NCBI RefSeq assembly: GCF_049846925.1
Contig: NZ_JBNCMT010000024.1
Coordinates: 26,452 to 90,451 of the forward strand
Reading direction: 5' to 3'
Origin: Brevibacillus_H sp049846925
GTDB lineage: Bacteria > Bacillota > Bacilli > Brevibacillales > Brevibacillaceae
Length of the DNA: 64,000 nucleotides
Under the pieces are notes generated by a model. The model was not told where the DNA came from, searched no databases, and was given only the letters and a program-made list of their open reading frames with translations. The position numbers and the translations under genes were made by a program. This document shows, in pieces, positions 1-7,239 of the stretch (positions are counted from its first letter, which is position 1; every line of letters starts with the position of its first letter).

Positions 1-87
1 ATTGCTAGGTAGTTGCACATGGAATCTTATTCCAAGAATGGAAATGCCTCAAATGAAAAATAGTAATATCATAGGAGGCGACCAAGG

Positions 88-636
88 ATGATAAACATTG
101 CAGAGGCAGTTTCCCACGTTTTGCAATCTTTCGTAGACGATGAACCGAAATCTCCTCTTCATATCGGAGAAGCAATGAATTGCTGGACTTATCTAACAAT
201 GTTAGAAGAAGAAAAAGCAATTGTGCAAATTATGCTGAACACAACAACAGACGACGTATTGATTGATATGCTTCATGTATCCGAACAACTGGCAGACAGT
301 CAAATCATTAAACTAAAAGAATTCATGCAGGTAGAAGGTGTATCCCTGCCTCCTGCCTCTGAAGAGAGACCGAAATCTGAACCGAATTCAATCCCTTTGG
401 GAGTCAAACTAACGGATGAAGAAATTGCCAACACACTCGCAGTGAAAGCAATAAGCAATATCATGATGTGTGCGAATGGAGCAAGTCAATCTGTTCGAAA
501 TGATGTTGGACTCATGTTTTCACAATTCCTTGGAGAAAAGCTTGTCTTTGGCGCAAACCTGAAAGCAAAAATGCGGCTGCGGGGCTGGATCAAGGTTCCC
601 CCGTACTATTATCCTCCGGGCTTGCCGAAACAATAA
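88..636 (+). CDS. DUF3231 family protein
   Basis: A 182-residue protein that I assign to the DUF3231 family of small, mostly helical ferritin-like proteins common in spore-forming Bacillota. No reaction is established for the family. The support is the helical first half rich in Glu and Leu and the ending GWIKVPPYYYPPG, which closely resembles family C-termini. The ATG follows a strong AGGAGG site at about 73-78. The 3' end overlaps the convergent epimerase gene by about 47 bases, which is compact but plausible because both C-termini look native. No neighbour suggests a partner. The assignment rests on recalled family features, so it is reasonable but not certain. Confidence 0.75.
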   Translation: MINIAEAVSHVLQSFVDDEPKSPLHIGEAMNCWTYLTMLEEEKAIVQIMLNTTTDDVLIDMLHVSEQLADSQIIKLKEFMQVEGVSLPPASEERPKSEPNSIPLGVKLTDEEIANTLAVKAISNIMMCANGASQSVRNDVGLMFSQFLGEKLVFGANLKAKMRLRGWIKVPPYYYPPGLPKQ

Positions 637-1636
637 AATCCGTGCTTTTTTCCTTTGATTTTTGCCATTTTTCAAGCAGATCTTGTTCACGTTCGGGTTC
701 CATTCCTGCTTTCCAGCGAATATCATCCGGTCTAGACTGAACCCAATAGAGCGTTTCGGTGATCGTATCCTGGAGTGGACGGAAGCTGAGTCCCGCCTGT
801 ATCGCTTTCTCTTTACTGGCTGCAAACATCCAAGTGGGGCCGTCTTTTTTGATCCATAAAGGCAGTTCAATCCATTCACCCACTTCATGCTGGATCAGGA
901 AATCTTCATCTATCCATGTTTGTTGAATATCCGATTGGCATGCCAGTTGGCATTGTTCCACCAATTCTTCGAACGTACAATCTTTACCAGTGACATTGTA
1001 CGTTCCGGTTGCCTGTTTCTCTACCATCCGAATCGTCCACTCGGCGAGATCACGAACATCGATAAATTGCAGCCTTTGTTCACGAGGTGTAGGAAGTAAA
1101 ACTTCTCCTCCTTGTGAAATTCGATGCGGCCAGTATGTAAAGCGATCAGTGTAGTCTTTTGGACCAACAATCAAACCTGGACGTATGATCAGTGATTGAT
1201 CCGGCATGAGTGTTAGCAGTTCTTGTTCGCATCGTGCTTTGAGTGCACCATAATGCAGAGATACATCTTCCGACTGCTCGTCTTCCAATTCCAGGATGGG
1301 AGCATTCTCATCGATGAGATCAGAGTTCGAACTGCCTTGATAGACAGAGATGGAAGAAATAAAGGTGTAGTGTTTCACTCGATTCATTAGCAATTCAACT
1401 GATGCTTTCACAATTCGAGGGACATATCCAGATGTGTCAATGACTGCGTCCCACTCTCGATCTTGCAAGTTCTCCAACTGCCCATCCCTGTCACCGAGTA
1501 GTACCTCTACTTCAGGAAAATCAGCCGATTGATAAGAGCCTCTATTAAATACCGTCATCTCATGCCCTGCTTGCAATCCAGCTTGAATAAGATGCCACCC
1601 GACAAAACGAAACCCGCCAAGCAGAAGAATTTTCAT
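590..1636 (-). CDS. NAD-dependent epimerase/dehydratase family protein (extended SDR)
   Basis: A 348-residue Rossmann-fold protein of the extended short-chain dehydrogenase/reductase group. The N-terminus MKILLLGGFRFVGWHL is a GxxGxxG-like NAD(P)-binding loop (residues 7-13), and the next strand ends with the basic turn FNRG, typical of proteins that bind NADP. A YQG/HYGALKAR stretch near residue 130 supplies the YxxxK catalytic pair. The substrate cannot be named; similar proteins act on nucleotide sugars or serve as RNA-binding epimerase homologues. The last 30 or so residues are polar and overlap the convergent DUF3231 gene. It is monocistronic, and it lies outside the polysaccharide cluster that starts 5.6 kb away. 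Confidence 0.8.
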   Translation of the reverse strand: MKILLLGGFRFVGWHLIQAGLQAGHEMTVFNRGSYQSADFPEVEVLLGDRDGQLENLQDREWDAVIDTSGYVPRIVKASVELLMNRVKHYTFISSISVYQGSSNSDLIDENAPILELEDEQSEDVSLHYGALKARCEQELLTLMPDQSLIIRPGLIVGPKDYTDRFTYWPHRISQGGEVLLPTPREQRLQFIDVRDLAEWTIRMVEKQATGTYNVTGKDCTFEELVEQCQLACQSDIQQTWIDEDFLIQHEVGEWIELPLWIKKDGPTWMFAASKEKAIQAGLSFRPLQDTITETLYWVQSRPDDIRWKAGMEPEREQDLLEKWQKSKEKSTDFIVSASPEDNSTGEP

Positions 1637-1684
1637 GTTTTCCCCTCCCTCTGCTTATTAGATGCACAAATGACGGGAATAGTT

Positions 1685-2170
1685 TTATAGGGGATAAAGA
1701 TTTGCCAAAATCTGTTTGCTGCTTGTCTGAATTCCTTTCTCCTGTTTTCCACAATGACTCAGTTCACCGATCAGACGTTTTATCAGTTCTGTAGCGAGTT
1801 GTGTCTCTTTCTTTTCCAAGCGTACTGTTAGTTGAACGGCATCTCCTCCATTGAGGATTCGTTCCGCTTGTCTTTTTTTTGTATCGTAATCATGTTCTTC
1901 GATATGAGCAGTCAAGCGAATCTCTTTTATCTTTGCTCCCTTATCGGCTTTTCTTTCTTTTTGTTTCTCTTTGTTCACCTGATTTTTGAATTCACTTTGT
2001 CGGACAAGCTTACAAGGCGGCGGGCTGGAAGATAAGGAGAGACAGACCAAATCTACTTGAAGGTCTTTTGCCATCCGCAGTGCTTCTTTTGTTGAAACAA
2101 TGCCTAGATCTTCTTCATTTATCCCAATTAATTGTACCTCTGATGCTTTAATTTTTTCGTTCATGATCAT
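1685..2170 (-). CDS. IF-3-like protein (divergent second copy of translation initiation factor 3)
   Basis: About 162 residues with the plan of bacterial IF-3. The N-domain signature (NEKIKASEVQLIG, LGI, EALRMAKDLQVDLV) is followed by a Lys/Glu-rich linker and a C-domain with KEIRLTAHIEEHDYDTK and a later VQLTVRLEKKE strand. Genuine IF-3 binds the 30S subunit and checks the initiator tRNA. This copy does not sit in an infC-rpmI-rplT operon, and it has a Pro- and Ser-rich insertion (SSSPPP) at the domain junction plus an extended tail, so it is probably a paralogue. I chose ATG at 2170 because homology begins there; GTG at 2182, behind GAAGAAAG, is a good alternative. The longer frame reaching 2365 has no support. 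Confidence 0.75.
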   Translation of the reverse strand: MIMNEKIKASEVQLIGINEEDLGIVSTKEALRMAKDLQVDLVCLSLSSSPPPCKLVRQSEFKNQVNKEKQKERKADKGAKIKEIRLTAHIEEHDYDTKKRQAERILNGGDAVQLTVRLEKKETQLATELIKRLIGELSHCGKQEKGIQTSSKQILANLYPL

Positions 2171-2273
2171 CGTTGGGTTCACCGTGCTTTCTTCAGTTTC
2201 AATTATGTAACAAAACGGAATGCAGTTCGTCACATTCAATAACAACACATTATATCTGGAATGGAGAGATATC

Positions 2274-2822
2274 ATGAGGATATTCATGATCGTTCTAATT
2301 GTAGCAGGTTTGTTGCAAGGTTGCTTACCCCTTGAGAAGGCAAGCCGAAATAATAATAGCACCAATCAGAATACTGCTCCTGTGAATACACAGCCTGAAC
2401 AACCTCAGCCCGAGCAGCCACAGCCAGCAACACCCGAACAACCAACGAATGGACAGCAACCTGCAACTGAAACGGTACAACCGACGAAGCCAGCAAAAGA
2501 AGAACAACAACCAAAAGTATACGGGAATGAAACCTTTCAAAATGTAACTGTTAAAAAAGTGAAGGAAAATACTTACGAGGTCAAAGGAAAAGCAAGAGTA
2601 TTCGAAGCTACATTCGGGTACGTGGTAGAAGACGGGCATAATGAGCTTAAAAAAGGATTCGTGACAGCCAGTGCAGGCGCACCTGAATTTGGTGACTTCC
2701 AGTTTACCATAGAGGTTGCCAAAGCAGAACCCAACTCAACCTTGATGCTTATTTTATTCGAGGAAAGCGCCAAAGACGGAAGCAGAATACATGAGCTTCC
2801 CATTCCATTGCCCGATAAATAA
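2274..2822 (+). CDS. Gmad2-domain lipoprotein
   Basis: A lipoprotein of about 182 residues. The start at 2274 (MRIFMIVLIVAGLLQGC) gives a short signal peptide ending in a lipobox, LLQGC, and follows GGAGAGATATC. The frame is open upstream, but the longer version would bury the signal peptide. After the lipidated Cys comes a disordered linker of about 60 residues rich in Pro, Gln and Glu. The remaining 100 residues match the Gmad2 immunoglobulin-like fold found in spore-germination and cell-surface proteins of Bacillota: a GNETFQNVTVKK strand, GKARVFEATF, and a closing HELPIPLPDK. It probably sits on the outer face of the membrane. It is divergent from the IF-3-like gene and ends in a terminator. 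Confidence 0.8.
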   Translation: MRIFMIVLIVAGLLQGCLPLEKASRNNNSTNQNTAPVNTQPEQPQPEQPQPATPEQPTNGQQPATETVQPTKPAKEEQQPKVYGNETFQNVTVKKVKENTYEVKGKARVFEATFGYVVEDGHNELKKGFVTASAGAPEFGDFQFTIEVAKAEPNSTLMLILFEESAKDGSRIHELPIPLPDK

Positions 2823-2869
2823 AAAAAATGCCCACAGGAGACACTATTCTCCTTGTAGGGCATTTTTTG
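2822..2869 (+). terminator. Rho-independent terminator after the Gmad2 lipoprotein
   Basis: ATGCCCACAGGAGA pairs with TCTCCTTGTAGGGCAT (two small bulges) and is followed by TTTTTT. An A run precedes the stem, so it could also stop transcription in the other direction. Confidence 0.85.
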
Positions 2870-2926
2870 TCTTATGTTTGCGCAAAATATAAACGAGAGG
2901 CAGAACTTACATGGGAGTTACCATAT

Positions 2927-3400
2927 ATGACTTTGTTCTTTTACTTTGCATTAAATATAATTGCGGTCCTTTTTCTCATAAAAAGAAAAAGAAAACTGCA
3001 CATCCTTGAAGTCATGGTTTATTGGATGGTCGCTTCCTATGCGTATCAAAACTTTTCAGCGCTCTGCTATATGAATTTTAAAACTTTGTTTATTCCCGAA
3101 AATTTTATGGATGAGTATACACATTTCCTTAATCGGATTGTGCTTTTTCCTGTACTCATGGTTACATTTCTTGAATTTTTTCTGGTACTAAGCTCAAGTT
3201 GGAAAAAGCTTTACTTACTCATAAGCTTTGTTTTTCTTTTCAGTGGGATCGAATGGATATGCAATTTATTGGGTGTACTAATCCATGTCAATTGGCGGAT
3301 ATGGTGGTCATTTGCATTTTGGTTCAGTTCGCTTTTGTTTCTGATAGGATTTATGAAGTTTTTTCGTAAACTCCTTTATAAAGGGGCATCGATTGTATGA
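2927..3400 (+). CDS. CBO0543-type integral membrane protein (first of a pair)
   Basis: A membrane protein of about 157 residues with four or five hydrophobic segments. It resembles the poorly characterised CBO0543 family of Bacillota, small four- to five-helix proteins with aromatic and Glu-Trp motifs (here SGIEWICNLLGVLIHVNWRIW). I chose ATG at 2927 because GGGAG lies nine bases upstream; the longer frame from 2828 would start inside the preceding terminator hairpin. The stop codon overlaps the ATG of the next gene in an ATGA arrangement, so the two are translationally coupled. The function is unknown. Confidence 0.7.
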   Translation: MTLFFYFALNIIAVLFLIKRKRKLHILEVMVYWMVASYAYQNFSALCYMNFKTLFIPENFMDEYTHFLNRIVLFPVLMVTFLEFFLVLSSSWKKLYLLISFVFLFSGIEWICNLLGVLIHVNWRIWWSFAFWFSSLLFLIGFMKFFRKLLYKGASIV

Positions 3401-3909
3401 ATGTTACCTTCGATTGGAATGAATGGTTTTTTATCATATCAACCTGTGCGATTATCTTACTGTTTTTGCCGATCAGGAAGTACTTTTCTCCTGCTTTAGT
3501 CACCATTATATGGGTATACAATATCACTTTAGTTTCAACCATCGATTATTTTTTAATTGCCACTCCCTATGAAATGTATTATTTTGGCGATAACCCTACC
3601 TATGAACTTTCTGGTACATTATTTCATTTATTTATGTATCCGTGCGCTTCCCTACTCTTTTTATTCGCTTACGAAACGTGGGAGCTATATGGCATTAAAA
3701 CGGTTTATTATATTCTGTGCTGGACTGGTTTCTCATTATTTTTTGAATGGATTTGTGTTATTAACGGTGCTTTAATCTATACCGGTTGGAAGTTATATTA
3801 TTCCATTCCCGTCTATCCAATCGCAGCTTTCCTGTTGATTTTTATTTATCGCTTTTCTAAGAAGAAGCTTTATGAGCTTTCCCTTCCCAAATTTCCAAAA
3901 CAACAATAA
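3397..3909 (+). CDS. CBO0543-type integral membrane protein (second of a pair)
   Basis: A 170-residue polytopic membrane protein that parallels its upstream neighbour. It has about five hydrophobic helices and the equivalent Glu-Trp-Ile-Cys segment (FFEWICVINGALIYTGWKLY), so the pair looks like an old tandem duplication. Its ATG overlaps the preceding stop. The short Lys-rich tail suggests a cytoplasmic C-terminus. CBO0543-type proteins often occur as adjacent copies near sporulation or envelope genes, but no biochemical role is known to me. Nothing in the sequence separates a transporter from a structural role. Confidence 0.7.
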   Translation: MNVTFDWNEWFFIISTCAIILLFLPIRKYFSPALVTIIWVYNITLVSTIDYFLIATPYEMYYFGDNPTYELSGTLFHLFMYPCASLLFLFAYETWELYGIKTVYYILCWTGFSLFFEWICVINGALIYTGWKLYYSIPVYPIAAFLLIFIYRFSKKKLYELSLPKFPKQQ

Positions 3910-3959
3910 AAAATTCCCCCCAAACACGGCTGAGAGGAAATTAAAATGGTATGAAATCT

Positions 3960-4283
3960 TTAATCATTACGATGTCTGCGGAAATTCATCAACACATTTT
4001 CTGACCAATCACGGAATCTGTCTTCAATTTGATCCTCGGTAGCACTGAAAATATATACTCCATACACGGGATCGACATGCTGTACCGTTGTTGCGAGCAA
4101 TTGGTTGTATTCCACAATATCCTCTACTTCACTGAAATAGACGTCATAGGTATTCGTGCTGTTTTTTCGCTTGATGGCCACTGCTTCTACACAGGGAATA
4201 TAGGGCGTCAAAAAGTTGTCTACTTTTTTCTTTACGGAGAAATCATAGTTGTTTAAGCTGAAATATTCTGTCTGAGTAATCAT
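3960..4283 (-). CDS. hypothetical 107-residue protein
   Basis: A small soluble protein with no recognised family. It has a mixed alpha/beta look: an N-terminal polar helix, two strands (EAVAIKRK and YDVYFSEV), a long amphipathic segment with VQHVDPVYGVYIF, and a basic tail ending FRRHRND. A good GGGAGGAAT site lies just before the ATG, which makes expression likely. It is monocistronic, convergent with the membrane-protein pair. The 170 bases to the next gene hold no other ORF of note. Confidence 0.6.
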   Translation of the reverse strand: MITQTEYFSLNNYDFSVKKKVDNFLTPYIPCVEAVAIKRKNSTNTYDVYFSEVEDIVEYNQLLATTVQHVDPVYGVYIFSATEDQIEDRFRDWSENVLMNFRRHRND

Positions 4284-4453
4284 CGATTATTCCTCCCTCT
4301 CTCTGACACCTTTATGATATACGGAATTTCAACTCTAGGTAGTGATGAATTTCACAAGCTCATGAAGTCTCTAACACTCGTAGCTGGTTAATCATGTGAC
4401 GGATGGTTACACTAGGTAAAAATGAAAATGTGGGAAAGGGTTGTTAGCACTTG

Positions 4454-6046
4454 ATGACCTTGATCAGACCGTTACGAAAATGGAACGTCCTCCTTGTTAT
4501 TCTGATCATCCTGCTTGCTTTCACTACGTTATTTCGTTATTCGCCCTTTCATTGGAAGGAAGAAAACAAGGTACAGGTTCAAAGCAATGAGGCAAAGAGA
4601 AAAGTCATCATTCTCTTGATTGATTCCCTGTTGGCAGAACCTATGGAGTATTTATTACGTACGGGCGAGCTGCCAGCCATTGCCTTTCTGATGCAGCATG
4701 GACATTATCAAAGAGAGATGATCAGTTCATTTCCTACTATGTCGGTTACAATCGACAGCACACTGATCACTGGAGCGTATTCCGATAAGCATAAAATCCC
4801 GGGGTTACTCTGGTTCGATGCAAAAGAACAGCGGATGGTTGATTATGGCGATGGCCTGCGGGTTGCCTGGAAACCGGGAGTATTCCAATGGTTTTGGGAC
4901 AGTTTCTATCAATTAAACCAGGTTCATTTATCAAAAGACACAGCTACTATACATGAGGAGTTGTCTGCCAAAGGCTTCACGTCCGGTTCGATTAACGGAT
5001 TACTCTATCGAGGCGACAAGACGCATCATTTTGGGATGAAAGGAATATCCAATGTGACAGTAAAAGGACCGGATGTGTTGGCATTAGGGGCCCTCGCCCG
5101 TGTAACGTCTGACAAGCTTCCCACTAGTCCCGTCCAATCACTCGGAATGAACAATAACTACTCGATACAAAGTGTTATTAGTCTCATAAAACAAAGGCAG
5201 TTGCCTGATCTGACTCTAGCTTACTTCCCTGACATGGATGGAAAGCTGCACAAAGAGGGACCCACTCATCTAGAGGGAATTAAGCAAGTAGACAAGCAGC
5301 TTCAACAGCTTCTGAATTCATTTGGGAAATGGGAAAATGCGCTGGCCGAACATGTCATCATTCTCATGGGAGACAGTGGTGTTACTGCAACGGTACGGCG
5401 AGGTGAAAAGCCTTTAATCGATGTGGAATATTTGCTCTCGGGCTTTACTTGCTTTCGTATGGGGGAAAAGCGCAGAGATTCACACGATATTGCGATAGCG
5501 GTAAACGGACGGATGGCTTATGTCTATTCCTTGTCTTCACGGGCTCCTGTTCCTTTGCTGGTTGATCGGTTGAACCGGGATCAAAGAATTGATCATATCG
5601 CCTGGCGAGAAAACGAGTGGATTCACGTCGTTCAAGGAACTCGTCACATGAGTTTTCGTAGCGGATCGGAAATTATGGATCACTATGGGAAACGATGGGA
5701 TATTCGTGGTGATGCGGATTGCTTGGGCTTGATCATTGACTCACGAGAACGAACAGTCACCTTCACTGATAATCCGGATGCTCTTAGCCGTCTGGAAAGT
5801 GCGTTTTACTCACATGAAGGCGAATTTCTGATTGTCTCGGCGAAACCAGGAATGGAAATCTCTGCAGATGGTGCCCCCAATCATCCTGGTGGTGGGAATC
5901 ATGGTTCTCTCCATGCAACAGACTCACTGTTTCCTTTTCTCATTGCTCCAAAAGAGAATACTCCTGCTCCCCCCGAACGAGTGGTCGATGTAAAAAATTA
6001 TGTGCTATCGCTAATTGAGATTGAAAAAGGCATGAAAAAAGAGTGA
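4454..6046 (+). CDS. alkaline phosphatase superfamily protein (type I phosphodiesterase/nucleotide pyrophosphatase-like), membrane anchored
   Basis: About 530 residues. A single N-terminal transmembrane helix (residues 10-27) anchors an extracytoplasmic hydrolase domain of the alkaline phosphatase superfamily. The expected metal-site pieces are visible: VIILLIDSLLAEP near the start of the domain (first Asp), MSVTIDSTLITG (nucleophile Thr/Ser region), YFPDMDGKLHKEGPTH (Asp and His ligands), ILMGDSG (second Asp pair) and HPGGGNHGSLHATD near the end (His ligand). Such enzymes cleave phosphodiester or phosphomonoester bonds in two-metal sites; the substrate is unknown. The start is TTG 4451 or ATG 4454, with AAAGGG 10-13 bases upstream. 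A terminator overlaps the stop. Confidence 0.8.
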   Translation: MTLIRPLRKWNVLLVILIILLAFTTLFRYSPFHWKEENKVQVQSNEAKRKVIILLIDSLLAEPMEYLLRTGELPAIAFLMQHGHYQREMISSFPTMSVTIDSTLITGAYSDKHKIPGLLWFDAKEQRMVDYGDGLRVAWKPGVFQWFWDSFYQLNQVHLSKDTATIHEELSAKGFTSGSINGLLYRGDKTHHFGMKGISNVTVKGPDVLALGALARVTSDKLPTSPVQSLGMNNNYSIQSVISLIKQRQLPDLTLAYFPDMDGKLHKEGPTHLEGIKQVDKQLQQLLNSFGKWENALAEHVIILMGDSGVTATVRRGEKPLIDVEYLLSGFTCFRMGEKRRDSHDIAIAVNGRMAYVYSLSSRAPVPLLVDRLNRDQRIDHIAWRENEWIHVVQGTRHMSFRSGSEIMDHYGKRWDIRGDADCLGLIIDSRERTVTFTDNPDALSRLESAFYSHEGEFLIVSAKPGMEISADGAPNHPGGGNHGSLHATDSLFPFLIAPKENTPAPPERVVDVKNYVLSLIEIEKGMKKE

Positions 6047-6069
6047 CCTTTATTTAGTCACTCTTTTTT
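6035..6069 (+). terminator. terminator of the phosphodiesterase-like gene
   Basis: AAAAAAGAGTGAC and GTCACTCTTTTTT form a perfect stem around an eight-base loop. The T run on each strand suits both this gene and the convergent DUF3892 gene. Confidence 0.9.
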
Positions 6070-6084
6070 AGTTTCTGTTGTTGT

Positions 6085-6321
6085 TTAAAATTCCGGCAGG
6101 TTATCGAGGTTATTAGATGAATCTTGATCAGGAATGCTGCGAAGGTGCTTGCCTCCATCTCGCCCTTCCAACACTTCGACATTCGCTATCAACCCTTGTG
6201 AGACCAATTGTTGGGCCACTAGCGTGTCAACCTCATTTCCGTTCGACAATTTCAGTTTGGTAATGTTACCGTCACTGTTTTTGCGGACGGCTACAACCGT
6301 TGGTGCATTTTGTTCAGTCAT
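6085..6321 (-). CDS. DUF3892 domain protein
   Basis: A 78-residue protein whose first 55 residues match the DUF3892 pattern: VVAVRKNSDGNITKLKLSNG, then an Ala/Gln-rich helix and a VEVLEGRDGGKHLRSIPD segment. The function is unknown. The pattern of short strands plus a GRDGGKHLRSIPD turn is the basis of the call. A GGAGGAAT site precedes the ATG. It shares the opening MTEQN with the next small gene upstream, and the two may be co-transcribed. Confidence 0.75.
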   Translation of the reverse strand: MTEQNAPTVVAVRKNSDGNITKLKLSNGNEVDTLVAQQLVSQGLIANVEVLEGRDGGKHLRSIPDQDSSNNLDNLPEF

Positions 6322-6398
6322 TACGCATTCCTCCTTCTGTTCGTTACCTATATAGGTTTACCAACAAAATGGGAACGATACGACCGACTGATGCAACC

Positions 6399-6608
6399 TT
6401 ATACGCCAGTACGTCTGCGCTGGTTATTTGGTTTTTTGGTTTGCTGACTTTTCATCATCTGATTGCCAGCTTTTACATTCACATTGGAATTAGCTTGTTG
6501 TTGCGCCTTCTTCTTTTCTTCCAATTTACGTTTCATTGCTTCCTGCAAGCTCATTTTGCCCGACTTTTGTGTAGCTCCATCCTGTAGATTGTCATTTTGT
6601 TCTGTCAT
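6399..6608 (-). CDS. small, highly charged protein of unknown function
   Basis: About 69 residues, strongly hydrophilic, with a central basic helix (SLQEAMKRKLEEKKKAQQQ) and an Arg/Lys-rich tail ending NNQRRRTGV. It is probably disordered outside the helix and may bind nucleic acid, but no family is recognised. ATG 6608 is preferred because AGGAG lies eight bases upstream; the ATG at 6638 lacks a site. It opens with MTEQN like the neighbouring DUF3892 protein and lies just upstream of it in the same direction. Confidence 0.6.
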   Translation of the reverse strand: MTEQNDNLQDGATQKSGKMSLQEAMKRKLEEKKKAQQQANSNVNVKAGNQMMKSQQTKKPNNQRRRTGV

Positions 6609-6882
6609 GCCTACATCTCCTATCATATCTCCGTCCATGTTCTCATGAAAAGAGTCTCATATTACAAGTGTTGGGTTTTACTCTCCTATTTTATTCGATT
6701 ATGTCCGTGCCTGCCAGTGTGTATTGCTGAAAAAAGCCAAAAATTATCTGTATCAACGAAAAGTGTAGATGAAAGTATAAAATCCCAAGAATCTGTTCAT
6801 CCTACATAGAGATCACATGGTATATAGTTACGCTATTATTATGTGTCAAATTTTCCTTTATTTTTAGGTTGGAGGTTATTTC
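6609..6882. other. intergenic region upstream of the cold-shock gene
   Basis: This stretch of 274 bases separates a minus-strand small gene from the plus-strand cold-shock gene, so it must hold two divergent promoters. The last 100 bases are AT-rich and would be the 5' leader of the cold-shock mRNA. I see no convincing hairpin, riboswitch or protein-coding frame. Confidence 0.4.
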
Positions 6883-7083
6883 ATGCAAACGGGAACAGTG
6901 AAATGGTTTAATGCAGAAAAAGGATTTGGGTTTATCGAGGTTGAAGGTGGTGACGACGTATTCGTACATTTCAGTGCGATTACGGGAGAAGGTTTCAAAT
7001 CGCTTGATGAAGGTCAACGAGTTCAATTTAATGTTGTCCAAGGCAACCGCGGCCCACAGGCGGAGAATGTGGTAAAACTCTAG
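6883..7083 (+). CDS. CspA-family cold-shock protein
   Basis: A 66-residue single cold-shock domain. It has the RNP1 motif KGFGFI near residue 15 and the RNP2 motif VFVHF near residue 27, plus the conserved opening TGTVKWFN and the ending GPQAENV. Proteins of this size bind single-stranded RNA or DNA and act as RNA chaperones in the cytoplasm during cold shock or growth. TTGGAGGT lies at a good distance before the ATG. The gene is monocistronic. Which of the usual Csp paralogues it represents cannot be decided from the sequence. Confidence 0.95.
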   Translation: MQTGTVKWFNAEKGFGFIEVEGGDDVFVHFSAITGEGFKSLDEGQRVQFNVVQGNRGPQAENVVKL

Positions 7084-7181
7084 TCCATCCTACCAATAAT
7101 GAAACATGACGATTGCTTATTGCGATTAGATGAAGCATCGGAAATGTTGAATTTATGCTGATAGACTTCTGTTGCCAAAAT

Positions 7182-7217
7182 AAAGAACTGCCCACTCACA
7201 ATCCGGCAGTTCTTTTT
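7182..7217. terminator. bidirectional terminator between cold-shock and polysaccharide genes
   Basis: AAAGAACTGCC and GGCAGTTCTTTTT form an 11-bp stem around a 12-base loop. It has T-rich tails on both strands and can end both convergent transcripts. Confidence 0.85.
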
Positions 7218-7239
7218 CTGTTTTTCTTATTTGACTGTT

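Noticed and set aside
1685..2365. A 226-residue version of the IF-3-like protein starting at 2365
   Set aside because: The extra 65 residues run through the promoter and leader of the divergent lipoprotein, resemble nothing in IF-3 and lack a ribosome binding site.
2828..2926. Longer start for the first CBO0543-type membrane protein
   Set aside because: It would begin inside the terminator hairpin and add a segment without a ribosome binding site; ATG 2927 has GGGAG at a good distance.
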